From Lolliginicoccus suaedae (GTDB lineage: Bacteria; Actinomycetota; Actinomycetes; Mycobacteriales; Mycobacteriaceae): a stretch of 64,000 bases of DNA. The notes beneath the pieces are model-generated. The model ran no database searches. It had not been told where the DNA came from and saw nothing but the letters and a program-made list of their open reading frames with translations. Both the position numbers and the translations under genes were made by a program. Positions 18,276-26,653 of the stretch are shown one piece after another (positions within the stretch are counted from its first letter, which is position 1; each line of letters begins with the position of its first letter). The stretch lies in the NCBI RefSeq assembly GCF_008312885.1, contig NZ_VSSO01000001.1, forward strand, positions 186,001-250,000, in the 5' to 3' direction.

Positions 18276-18671
18276 TCAGGCGGAGAGGGCGTCGGCGATG
18301 ATGGCGATCACCGCGATGGCGGAGACGAGCACGACCACTGTGGTCAATGCGACGAGATGCCTGCTGCCCGGCATGTCGGAGCCAGTGCGCAGCGCCTTCT
18401 CGACGGCGAACCAGCGACCCAGGCCCGCGGCGGCCGCGGCGCCGGCGAGCACGACCAGCGAGCCGCCGATGAGGCTGCGGATGGTCTCGTTGGCGAACTC
18501 GGGAACGACATGGATGAGGGCGATGCCAGCGACCATGAGGCCGAGCGAGGTGCGGATCCAGGCCAGGAAGGTGCGCTCGCTGGCGAGGGTGAAGCGCTCA
18601 TCGGGCCGCGTGGTCTCGGTCAGCGGCTCATCGTCGGGATGCTCGCCGGATGCATGCTCGTCGGTGCGCAA
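18276..18671 (-). CDS. DUF202 (YidH-type) small membrane protein
   Basis: A 131-residue protein with an acidic first 25 residues and then LASERTFLAWIRTSLGLM, the DUF202 hallmark, followed by three membrane helices. The function of the family is unknown. The gene is immediately upstream of the HNH nuclease gene, separated by two bases, and so probably shares its transcript. Confidence 0.85.
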   Translation of the reverse strand: MRTDEHASGEHPDDEPLTETTRPDERFTLASERTFLAWIRTSLGLMVAGIALIHVVPEFANETIRSLIGGSLVVLAGAAAAAGLGRWFAVEKALRTGSDMPGSRHLVALTTVVVLVSAIAVIAIIADALSA

Positions 18672-18752
18672 CGATCCTCCGTTCCCGCGGTGCTCCTGCC
18701 GCGCTGCGCGCGCTGCTGCCGCAAGCCCGAACCCTACCGCGCGGCCCGAACT

Positions 18753-20273
18753 CTACCGCGCGGATAGTTCCTTGGTGTAGAGCACAGCGCCGGAGGTATC
18801 GCAGAGGTTGACCGTCAGCGAGCGGGTCTCGCCGTCGATGATGACCTCGCCGAAGTGCTGGTACCCGTCGAGCGGAGAGGTGTTCGGCGTCTCGGGGGCG
18901 TGGATGAACTCGGCGCGCGGCCCGAAGGTCGGGTCGAGCTCGTTGGGGCCGAACCCCCCGGCGTGGAGCGGCCCGGTGACGAATTCCCAGAACTCGCTGA
19001 AATCCTGGTAGGCGGCCCGCTCGGGGGAGTAGTGGTGCGCGGCGGTGTAGTGCACGTCGGCGGTCAGCCACACCACGCCGGGCACGTCGCGGATGGCGGT
19101 GAGCACGCGGGCGAGCTCGGACTCGCGCCCGCCCGGGGAGCCTGGCCGCCCGTTGGCTATGCCCTCGATGTGGTCGCCGTCGGGAACGATCAGGCCAAGG
19201 GGCAGGTCGTTGCACACGATCTTCCACTGGGCCGTGGAGGCGCGCAGCGAGTCGATGAGCCATTGCGCCTGACGCGGGCCGAGGACCTGCCCGGTGTCCT
19301 GGGCGTGGCTGGTGTTGGGGTCCTTGTAGGCGCGCATGTCGAGGACGAACACGTCGAGCAGCGGGCCGTAGGGGATGGCGCGGAACAGGCGCCCGTCGAC
19401 GGCCTCGGACGGTCGCATCGGCTGCCATTCATGGAAGGCTTGCCAGGCGGCACGGGCCATCGCGTCGATCTCGGGAGACTCGCCGGGGTACCAGTTGTTG
19501 GTGACCTCGTGGTCGTCCCACTGCACGACCTGCGCGACGCTGGCGTTGAACCGGCGGTAGTTCGCCTCGGTGAGGTTGTAGGCGTAGTTGCCGCGGAACT
19601 GCCCGAGCGTGGTGGCTGCCTGCGCCTTGGCCTCGCTCAGCTCGTTGCGCCAGATGCGGCCATCGGGCAGCGTGACGGTCTCCTCGAGCGGGTTGTCGGC
19701 GTAGATCGAGTCGCCGGAGTGGAGGAACAGATGGGGGGAGCGGTCGGCGATGGTGGCGAAGCCGCGCATGCCGCCCATCTCGGTATTGATGCCCCAGCCC
19801 TGCCCGGCTACATCACCGGACCAGGCGAGCCGGATGGTGCTCGGCCTGGCCGGGGCCGTGCGGAAAATACCGGCGACCGGCTCGGACAGTGCGCCGCCGG
19901 ACTCGAGCGTCACCCGGTAGTGCACGTCGGTGCCCGCGGGCAGGCCCGGGACCCGGAAGGTGCCGGTGCCGTCGGTGGCAGGGGTGAGCATGGGGCCGAG
20001 GTAGCGCGCGGGCGCGGTGAAATCCTCGGTGGCAGAAGTCTCGACGATCATGCGGGCGGGCCGGTCGCTGCGCGCCCACACGAGCGCTCCGTCCGCGCGG
20101 GGATCACCGGTAGCGACGCCGTGGGTGAGGCGCGGCCGGGAGCGGGAGAGCAGCGGCCCGATCGACTGGGCGCGCGCAAGTCCTGCTGTGTCGCTGATGC
20201 CCAGGGTCGATGCCCCCAGGACGGAGGTGCCGATCAGTGCGCCCTGCAGCATCGCGCGCCGCGAGAATTCCAT
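18753..20273 (-). CDS. phoD: Tat-exported PhoD-type alkaline phosphatase/phosphodiesterase
   Basis: A 506-residue PhoD-family enzyme that releases phosphate from phosphomonoesters and diesters outside the membrane. The N-terminus has a twin-arginine signal, FSRRAML, and a hydrophobic stretch ending near residue 35. A fibronectin-like N-terminal domain follows. The metallophosphatase core then shows LAWSGDV, FLHSGDSIYAD, VVQWDDHEVTNNW and VWLTADVHYTAAHHY, which supply the Fe/Ca ligands. The encoded Tat translocase genes lie at 55 kb in this same window. The ATG at 20273 is preceded by AAAGGA. Confidence 0.93.
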   Translation of the reverse strand: MEFSRRAMLQGALIGTSVLGASTLGISDTAGLARAQSIGPLLSRSRPRLTHGVATGDPRADGALVWARSDRPARMIVETSATEDFTAPARYLGPMLTPATDGTGTFRVPGLPAGTDVHYRVTLESGGALSEPVAGIFRTAPARPSTIRLAWSGDVAGQGWGINTEMGGMRGFATIADRSPHLFLHSGDSIYADNPLEETVTLPDGRIWRNELSEAKAQAATTLGQFRGNYAYNLTEANYRRFNASVAQVVQWDDHEVTNNWYPGESPEIDAMARAAWQAFHEWQPMRPSEAVDGRLFRAIPYGPLLDVFVLDMRAYKDPNTSHAQDTGQVLGPRQAQWLIDSLRASTAQWKIVCNDLPLGLIVPDGDHIEGIANGRPGSPGGRESELARVLTAIRDVPGVVWLTADVHYTAAHHYSPERAAYQDFSEFWEFVTGPLHAGGFGPNELDPTFGPRAEFIHAPETPNTSPLDGYQHFGEVIIDGETRSLTVNLCDTSGAVLYTKELSAR

Positions 20274-20412
20274 GCCCCGAGTCCTTTGCTAGGCCAGCCG
20301 ATCCATGCCGGGTATCCGGCATGCCCAGCGTGACGGGACGGGCCAACACGGAGCCAAGGAGGGGATGGCGCGCGGGCGACAAGGCCGTGAACAGCGTCGC
20401 GGAACCGGACGG

Positions 20413-21534
20413 CTACGCGTTGGCGGTGGCTTGCTGCTCGGCGAGGAAGGCGTCGATGTGGGGCCAGGTGTGCTCGGGCGCTCCGGGGCCGGTGAGCACA
20501 CCGAGGTGGCTGCCCGGCGCGGTCTCGAAGCGCACACCGGGCGAGCCCGTGAGGATCGTCGCGAGGTGGCGGGCAGCAGGAACCGAGGTGATGGCATCAC
20601 CTGTGCCTGCGATCGCGAGCACGGGCTTGTCCACGCGGCCGAGATCGATGCGCCGGTCACCGAGGATGAGCTGCCCCTTGGCGAGATCGTTGCGGAGCAT
20701 GATGCGCTGCCACAGCTGCAGGTAGAGCCGACCGGGGTAGCCGGGCATCTGGCTCATGAACCGCTCGATGGATTCCATGCGGGCGAGGGTCTCGGTGTTG
20801 CCGAGGTTGCGGGCGATGAACCAGGGCTTCTTCAGCTCCCGCTGGAACGCGGTGGCACGGAAGGTCAGCTTGACGAAGGGGGAGGGCATGCCGCCCATGA
20901 GCTTGGTGCCGTAGGTGGTGACGCGTCCGCCGGTGAAGCGGGCGGCGGTGCGCAGCGGCACGAGGTTGGGCAGCTTCGCGTAGTCGATGGGGGTGGCGAC
21001 GGTGGCGATGGAGCGGATGGGCTGCTCGGGGTGCGCGGCGGCGGAGAGCAGCGTCATCGTCCCGCCCAGGCACCAGGCCACTACGTCGATCGGCTTGCCG
21101 CCATGCTCGGTGGAGACGCGCTCGATGGCTGCGGGGATGATGTCGTCGATCCATTCCTCGAACCCGAGGTCGCGGTCGGCGAAGGAGATGGTGCCGTAGT
21201 CGACGACGTAGGGCGCGTGGCCGGTGTCGATGAGGTGCTGGGCGAGGCTCTGCTCGGAGCGGAGGTCGAAGCAGGAGATCGGTACGGCCAGCGGCGGGAC
21301 GAGCAGCACGGGATGGTCGTCATGGTTGCCGCCCGCAGGCACGTCGTACTTGCGGAGCGTGCGGTGCGGGGCCTCGTGGATCACCGTCGAGGGCGTGGGG
21401 GCGTAGGGCTCGAGGCCCTCGCCGAGGGTGAGGTTCCAGGCATTGCGCGCGGCGGTAGGGATCCTGCTCGCGAAGGCGCTGGACTTCTCGGGAGCGGTGG
21501 GGGGAGCCGTGGGGAGATCGAGGCTGGCGCTCAT
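20413..21534 (-). CDS. PhaC-like alpha/beta hydrolase with Cys nucleophile
   Basis: A 373-residue alpha/beta-hydrolase. The nucleophile elbow reads AWCLGG, with Cys where lipases have Ser, as in polyhydroxyalkanoate synthases. GTGDAITS supplies the Asp and GSHLGV the His of the triad. PHA synthases are usually larger, and no phaA, phaB or phasin gene is nearby. It could therefore be a short polyester synthase or a thioester hydrolase/acyltransferase of the same fold. The ATG at 21534 follows AAGGAGC by eight bases. The longer open frame to 21753 has no protein-like content. Confidence 0.8.
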   Translation of the reverse strand: MSASLDLPTAPPTAPEKSSAFASRIPTAARNAWNLTLGEGLEPYAPTPSTVIHEAPHRTLRKYDVPAGGNHDDHPVLLVPPLAVPISCFDLRSEQSLAQHLIDTGHAPYVVDYGTISFADRDLGFEEWIDDIIPAAIERVSTEHGGKPIDVVAWCLGGTMTLLSAAAHPEQPIRSIATVATPIDYAKLPNLVPLRTAARFTGGRVTTYGTKLMGGMPSPFVKLTFRATAFQRELKKPWFIARNLGNTETLARMESIERFMSQMPGYPGRLYLQLWQRIMLRNDLAKGQLILGDRRIDLGRVDKPVLAIAGTGDAITSVPAARHLATILTGSPGVRFETAPGSHLGVLTGPGAPEHTWPHIDAFLAEQQATANA

Positions 21535-21923
21535 GAGGGTGGGCTCCTTCGGATCGGGCAGGCCGGGTGACGGTGTCGCTGGGCGGGGCGATCGTGGCAG
21601 GCACGAAGCGTGAGACCCCTGTTGATGAGACATATTGTCACAGTAGGTTTCGCTCCCGTAACCCATGCGTGAACAACGCCACACCATGGATCGGCGCTGC
21701 GTGCCCCGAGGATTGGCGTCATCCAATTGACCGATCGTCAGCAAAGGCCACATCCACTACGGTAAGAGTCACCCGGGCGCGGTCAAGATCACCCGGGCAC
21801 GGGAAGGGGACCACGGAACCAGGAATGCGAGCACCGCCGAGGCGGGTTACCAAACCGAGACACTGCTCGGCCACGGATGCACGGTAACGGCAACACCGCG
21901 CATGTAACGTTCCGGGGGACCAG
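21535..21923. other. 389-bp divergent intergenic region
   Basis: This separates the PhaC-like gene (minus) from the condensation-domain gene (plus). It holds a direct repeat tcacccgggc at about 21769-21778 and 21789-21798. A TAACGT box at 21905-21910 is the best -10 candidate for the condensation gene, followed by GGGGGA and the ATG. On the minus strand, TACTGT near 21640 may serve the PhaC-like gene. No small gene was found. Confidence 0.5.
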
Positions 21924-23297
21924 ATGGATGAACACACTGAGATGAGCAAGGCGAGCCAGAGAGACCAAGCAGCGATGGAGACTGGGCGCATCCCGCTCAC
22001 CGCATCGCAGGCCAATGCCTGGTTCGCGCAGCGCATGAACCCCGGCATCCCGGATTGCCTGGCCCGCTACGTCACCATCGACGGCCCGCTCGACGCCGGC
22101 ATCCTGCGCCGCGCCATCGATCAGACCGCCGCCGAGTGCGGACTCACCACGACTCGCATCACCGAGCATGATGGCTGGCCCTACCAGCAGATCACGAGCG
22201 CTCCCCGGGGCGCGGGCCTCGCGATCGTCGACCTCTCCGGCGAGGACGACCCCGCCGGCGCGGCGCAGGACTGGATGTGCCTGCAACGCTCGACCCCGGT
22301 CGACATGCTCCACGGGCCGCTCCTCGAAGCCGCGCTGCTCGTCCTCGGGCCGAGCCAGCACATCTGGTACACCAGGGTTCATCGCATCATCGCCGATCCG
22401 GCGTCCTGCCAGCTCTTCCTGCGCCGCGTCGCGCAGGTGCACAACGCCATGCTCGCCGATCGGTCCGCCCCGCCCTTCCGTGGCCTGCCCATCACCGACC
22501 TTGTCGAGCAGGACCATGCCTACCGTGGCTCGGCAGCCTACGACGGCGACCACGACTACTGGTCCACCACCCTTGACGGTGCCACCGAGGCAACGAGCCT
22601 GGCCGGCACCACCGCGCCAGCGTCCGTGGCAACAGTCCGCGAATCCGCCGCGATCCCCGCGAGCACTGCCTCGATGCTCGATGAGGTCGCGCAGTACTCC
22701 AGCAGCACCGCCACCGCGATCATCACGGCGGCCTTCGCCGGCTACCTCAGCCGCATCACCGGAACCAGCGACACCACCCTCACGTTCCCGGTCCCCGCGC
22801 GCACCCGCATCGCGATCCGGCGCTCAGCGAGCGCGCTGGGCAATACCGTTCCGCTGCGCACCGGCATCAACGAGGACACCACCATCTCCGAAGCCATCCG
22901 TGCAGCGCGCGACCGCATCGCGGGAGCGATCGCGCACCAGCGCTTCCGCAACGATGACATCATCCGCGAGCACGGACTGATCGGCGACCACGCGCACGCC
23001 TTCGGCCCCACGATCAACCTCGCGCTCGCCGATCCCACCATCCTGATCGAGGGCACCACCGCGGTCAGCCAGTCGCTCACCGACGGACTCGTCCACGATC
23101 TAGTCGTGACCATCCGCTATGACCAGCACAGCGCCTTGGTCCTCGACATCGAGGCGAACCCGAAGCTCTACACCCACGAGGAGATCGCCGCGCACCTGCA
23201 GCGATTCCTCAACTTCCTCGGAAAATTCGGCGACAGCGATCCCCGGACTCCGCTGCGCTCCGTCGCTGGCATCCAGCCGCTCCTCCAACTGGTCTAG
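21924..23297 (+). CDS. Stand-alone NRPS-type condensation domain, degenerate active site
   Basis: A 457-residue protein that aligns by eye with the C domain of nonribosomal peptide synthetases over nearly its whole length. Shared features are the LTASQANAWFAQ start, the PLDAGILRRAI segment, PVPARTRIAIRR, LGNTVPLR and an ANPKLYTHEEIAAH end. The active-site motif that should read HHxxxDG is HRIIADP here (about residue 153). The second His, the catalytic base, is Arg and the Gly is Pro. No adenylation or carrier domain is nearby. Either it does not catalyse condensation or it uses other residues. The stop shares the tetranucleotide ctag with the convergent DUF2207 gene. Confidence 0.8.
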   Translation: MDEHTEMSKASQRDQAAMETGRIPLTASQANAWFAQRMNPGIPDCLARYVTIDGPLDAGILRRAIDQTAAECGLTTTRITEHDGWPYQQITSAPRGAGLAIVDLSGEDDPAGAAQDWMCLQRSTPVDMLHGPLLEAALLVLGPSQHIWYTRVHRIIADPASCQLFLRRVAQVHNAMLADRSAPPFRGLPITDLVEQDHAYRGSAAYDGDHDYWSTTLDGATEATSLAGTTAPASVATVRESAAIPASTASMLDEVAQYSSSTATAIITAAFAGYLSRITGTSDTTLTFPVPARTRIAIRRSASALGNTVPLRTGINEDTTISEAIRAARDRIAGAIAHQRFRNDDIIREHGLIGDHAHAFGPTINLALADPTILIEGTTAVSQSLTDGLVHDLVVTIRYDQHSALVLDIEANPKLYTHEEIAAHLQRFLNFLGKFGDSDPRTPLRSVAGIQPLLQLV

Positions 23298-25030
23298 CGC
23301 CCGCCGACGGAGCCGCCGCCCCCGCCACCGCCGACCGAGCCGCCGCTGAACCCGCTCGCGGACCCACCGGCCGCCTGCGCCCCGGTGGACCCGAACCCGC
23401 CCTGCAGCGCGATGAAGACCATGGGGCTGAAGGGGCGGGGCCCGACGAACCAGTACGGTGCGACTCCCTCCTCCTCGTACGTGCTGGACAAGCGCTCCAC
23501 CCAGTCCTTCGCGGCCCCGCACAGCATCGCTTGCGGCAGGGCACGCTCATGGAACTCGATCACCGGCAGCTCGCTGCCTGGAAGATCCGTCGTGCCGTGC
23601 GTGCTGGTGCGCGAGGACTCCACCGAGTCGAAGTACTTCGCCGTCGCCTCGAGCTGGTCCACCACGGGCCGGCCCTTGCCGGTGAGGGGCCGGATGTCGA
23701 AGGCCAGCACGATCGCGGGCAAAGCAACCACCACTGCGCCGATGGCCACCGCGATCCGCCAATCCGGGCCCAGCATCGCCAGCGCGATGATCGCCGCCAC
23801 CGCGCTGCCGAGCGCCACCGCGCCTCCGGCGACCACGCCCCGGGGCACCGGCACCTTCCGGCGGTAGCCGTCGGCGACGACCTCGCTCTTTATCCGGCGC
23901 TGCAGTGCCGTGATCGCGCTCGCGGTGCTCGAGCTAGGCTCGCTGAGCTCGTGGACGGTGCTGCCGGCGGGGAACAACGCATCGACGATTTCCTGCTCGT
24001 CAGCATCGAGGCCCGTGGGATCCACTAGCTCCGCCTGGTACTCGTGGCCCGCGCCGCTCTCCACCTCGACAAGGCGGATGGTGCCGCGGATGGCGAGATC
24101 GACGATCTGCGCCGGCACCGCGCGCGCTTCCATCGTGCCCCCGTGGATGGCGGCCATCCGCAGGATCGACAGGCCCTGCGGCACCGAGTAGGAGGCGGTG
24201 ATCGCCCGTGAGCGTGGCACGGACCGGCCCACCGTGGCCCGCACACGGGTCGCGAGGGCGAGGGCTCCCGCCGCGAGAAGCGCCGCCGCGCCCGTGAGCA
24301 CGGAGGCGACCACGCCGAGCGCCCCCTCCGTGTAGGGCTCGAAGGCGCCCGCAGCGAATCCAGCCACAACGGTCATGCCCTCGCCCTCGGCCAGCGGCCG
24401 CGTCGAGGTGAAGCGCACCTCATCGTCGTCGATGCTCACCTCGCATTCACGCGTCGAGCCCTCCGCGCCCTCCAGGCAGCGCGCGCGGCCGTCGAACAGC
24501 CCGGCTACCTCCGGGGAGAGCTCCAGCGTCACCGTCACCGGCCCATAGGGCTGCGCCGATCCCGCGGGAAGCACATCCCAATACCATTCCTGCGCGTCGC
24601 CGACGTCGTCGATCACATCGCGCATCCGGTACTCGATCGAGAAGACCTGCTCGCCCCGCAGGAAGTCATCCGTGCCAGTGGCGACCAGCAGCTCGTCGCC
24701 CTCGCTGGTCTCCGAATAGATCGGCTCCGGCTCGCCGTTGCGCGTCACCGATTCCACCTCGGTGCCCAGTGGGTGCCCGTCGTGCTTGCGGGGCAATCCC
24801 CGCACGATGCCCTTGTTCTGATCGCGGTCCGGGAACTCCGCGGTCAGCGTCTCGGTGACGTGCATCCGAGCGCGGCCCTCCTCATCGCGCTCGAGCAGGT
24901 ACACCGCCTCGACACCATCGAACTCGAAATCCTCGGCGGACGACTGCGCTGCCGCGCCACCCGCTCCCGCGACCGCGAGCAGCCCCACGGCTCCCGCCAG
25001 CATCGCGCGCACTGCTAGACCTCGGTGCAT
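23294..25030 (-). CDS. DUF2207 membrane protein with Gly-rich tail
   Basis: A 578-residue protein with a signal peptide (cleavage near residue 29) and a large extracytoplasmic DUF2207 domain to about 225, including DRDQNKGIVRGLP and QPYGPVTV. One membrane helix sits near 240-265, followed by a cytoplasmic winged-helix-like part and a membrane hairpin near 405-445. The last ~35 residues are Gly/Ser repeats ending in SVGGR, as is common in this family. The function is unknown; some relatives are linked to envelope processes. It overlaps the condensation-domain gene by four bases, tail to tail. Confidence 0.85.
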   Translation of the reverse strand: MHRGLAVRAMLAGAVGLLAVAGAGGAAAQSSAEDFEFDGVEAVYLLERDEEGRARMHVTETLTAEFPDRDQNKGIVRGLPRKHDGHPLGTEVESVTRNGEPEPIYSETSEGDELLVATGTDDFLRGEQVFSIEYRMRDVIDDVGDAQEWYWDVLPAGSAQPYGPVTVTLELSPEVAGLFDGRARCLEGAEGSTRECEVSIDDDEVRFTSTRPLAEGEGMTVVAGFAAGAFEPYTEGALGVVASVLTGAAALLAAGALALATRVRATVGRSVPRSRAITASYSVPQGLSILRMAAIHGGTMEARAVPAQIVDLAIRGTIRLVEVESGAGHEYQAELVDPTGLDADEQEIVDALFPAGSTVHELSEPSSSTASAITALQRRIKSEVVADGYRRKVPVPRGVVAGGAVALGSAVAAIIALAMLGPDWRIAVAIGAVVVALPAIVLAFDIRPLTGKGRPVVDQLEATAKYFDSVESSRTSTHGTTDLPGSELPVIEFHERALPQAMLCGAAKDWVERLSSTYEEEGVAPYWFVGPRPFSPMVFIALQGGFGSTGAQAAGGSASGFSGGSVGGGGGGGSVGGR

Positions 25031-25189
25031 GACCCTCCCTAGGCGAGCAACAAACCCTGGGGCAAACGCTAACAGTGCAGACCACTGCGCGCCCGGCTGC
25101 GCTGCGCCTGATCGACGATCCCCGCACGGTGGCCAGGCGCACTAGTATCGGGACGACTGCCAGCCACGGACGTGCCAGGGGAGGGGACC

Positions 25190-25660
25190 ATGGAGTACGG
25201 CTTCCTCGCCGGGCACCCCTTCGTCGTTGTCTACCTCGCCCTGTTCGGCATCGTGTTCCTCCGCGCCCAGGCCACCTACTGGCTGGGGCGGCTGCTCGGA
25301 GCCGGGCTGTACCGGACGCGGCTCGGCGCCCGCATCGAGCCCCGGCTCGAGCGGTCCCGCGCCATCATCGATCGCTACGGGCCCCCCGCTGTCACCGCAT
25401 CCTTCTTCACCATTGGCCTGCAGACCGCTGTGAACGCCACAGCCGGTGCCACCCGCATGCGGTTCATCCGCTACCTGATCGCCATGCTCGCCGGCTGCGC
25501 GGCGTGGGCCGCGATCTACTCGCTCGGCGGCATCGCGATCCTCACTGCCTGGTGGCGCGCGTTCACCTATTCGCCGCCGCTGGCCATCGCGCTGCTGGTC
25601 GCCCTTGCGGGGGCGATCGCCTGGTGGTCGCAGCGTGGCCGGGCACGGGACGCGACCTAG
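25190..25660 (+). CDS. Small DedA/VTT-like membrane protein
   Basis: A 156-residue protein if started at the ATG at 25190, six bases after GGGGAGGGG; a GTG at 25172 would add six residues. It has four to five hydrophobic helices. The order of helices, the central IEPRLERSRAIIDRYGPPAV segment and ASFFTIGLQTAVNATAG recall DedA/SNARE-associated (VTT) proteins, with an amphipathic segment before a conserved Gly-rich helix. The classical DedA ExGxxxPG motifs are not evident, so the family call is tentative. Lipid flipping is the known role of some DedA relatives. Confidence 0.55.
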   Translation: MEYGFLAGHPFVVVYLALFGIVFLRAQATYWLGRLLGAGLYRTRLGARIEPRLERSRAIIDRYGPPAVTASFFTIGLQTAVNATAGATRMRFIRYLIAMLAGCAAWAAIYSLGGIAILTAWWRAFTYSPPLAIALLVALAGAIAWWSQRGRARDAT

Positions 25661-25770
25661 CCGGAATTGACCTAGCCGGAAGCTCTTACATTCCGTGCGA
25701 AAGGCGCGCAAGATTATCGGTGGGAGCACGACCAGCCGAGGCCGCGCACCGTAGGACAAGGACCACCCTC

Positions 25771-26649
25771 ATGACCACCACCGTGCTGCGTGGACGGTCG
25801 CTCGCCGCGACCAGCATCACCCTCGCCGTCCTGGCTGCTAGCTGCGGCAGCGACGACACCGAGCCGGGCGCTGCGAGCGCCACCACAGGACCGAGCGGCA
25901 CAACGACCGCCGTCGTCACTGAGCAAGCGGAGGCGAGCCTCGAGCGCGGGCCAGCCGTCACGGTCGGCGAGGGGGAGGCCGCGGCCTTCGTCACCGTTGA
26001 CGCCGAGGGCAACCCCAGCGAGGTGGGAATCCGGCTCACCGAGGATGCGCTCGACGGTTTGCCCGATGAGCCGGACGCGCCCCCCACGGTCTGGACGCTC
26101 GAGCTTCCAGAGAGCGCCGACTCCACCATGTTCGACCATGTCTCCCTCGACTGGGCGAGCAGCGGCCACGAGCCGCCCGGCCTGTTCGACAAGCCACACT
26201 TCGACATGCACTTCTACATGATCGATGAGACGGATGTCGCCGCGATCGTGCCTACTGATCCGGATTTCGGCGCCAAGGCCGCGAACCTGCCCGACGAGCC
26301 CTATATGCCTGCCGGGTACGTGGTGCCGCCCGAGCCTCCGGTCGAGATGCAGGGCGTGCCCAACATGGGGGTGCACTGGCTCGATGGCGGGGAGGGGCTC
26401 GTCCCCGGCGAGTACGTGTTCGAGTCCACCCTCATCATGGGCAGCTGGAATGGCGAGTTCACGTTCGTCGAGCCGATGATCACCCGCGACTGGCTGCGCG
26501 GCAAGCCGTCCCTCGAGAAGGACATCCCGCAGCCCGGGGTCTTCTCGCGCGACGGATACTTCCCCACCACCTACACCGTCGGGTTCGACGAGGACACCAG
26601 TGAGTACGTCATCACCCTCGGAGGCTTGGAGGAACGATCCAGCGAATGA
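25771..26649 (+). CDS. Secreted lipoprotein, DUF5602-like
   Basis: A 292-residue protein with a signal peptide ending in a lipobox LAASC (Cys near residue 24) and a Thr/Ser/Gly-rich spacer to about 65. A compact domain follows with PHFDMHFYMI (His-Asp-His cluster), NMGVHWLD and FVEPMIT. The spacing of His residues suggests a metal site and resembles the DUF5602/TTHB210-like family; I am not certain of that assignment. The start is the ATG at 25771, with AAGGA eight bases upstream. It is convergent with the SEDS-PBP gene, with four bases between the stops. Confidence 0.65.
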   Translation: MTTTVLRGRSLAATSITLAVLAASCGSDDTEPGAASATTGPSGTTTAVVTEQAEASLERGPAVTVGEGEAAAFVTVDAEGNPSEVGIRLTEDALDGLPDEPDAPPTVWTLELPESADSTMFDHVSLDWASSGHEPPGLFDKPHFDMHFYMIDETDVAAIVPTDPDFGAKAANLPDEPYMPAGYVVPPEPPVEMQGVPNMGVHWLDGGEGLVPGEYVFESTLIMGSWNGEFTFVEPMITRDWLRGKPSLEKDIPQPGVFSRDGYFPTTYTVGFDEDTSEYVITLGGLEERSSE

Positions 26650-26653
26650 TCGG

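Noticed and set aside
17152-18671. Defence island around the HNH nuclease
   Set aside because: Neighbours are housekeeping or membrane genes, with no methyltransferase, helicase or mobile element linked to it.
21924-23297. Nonribosomal peptide biosynthetic cluster
   Set aside because: Only one degenerate condensation domain is present; no adenylation, carrier, thioesterase or tailoring genes are nearby.
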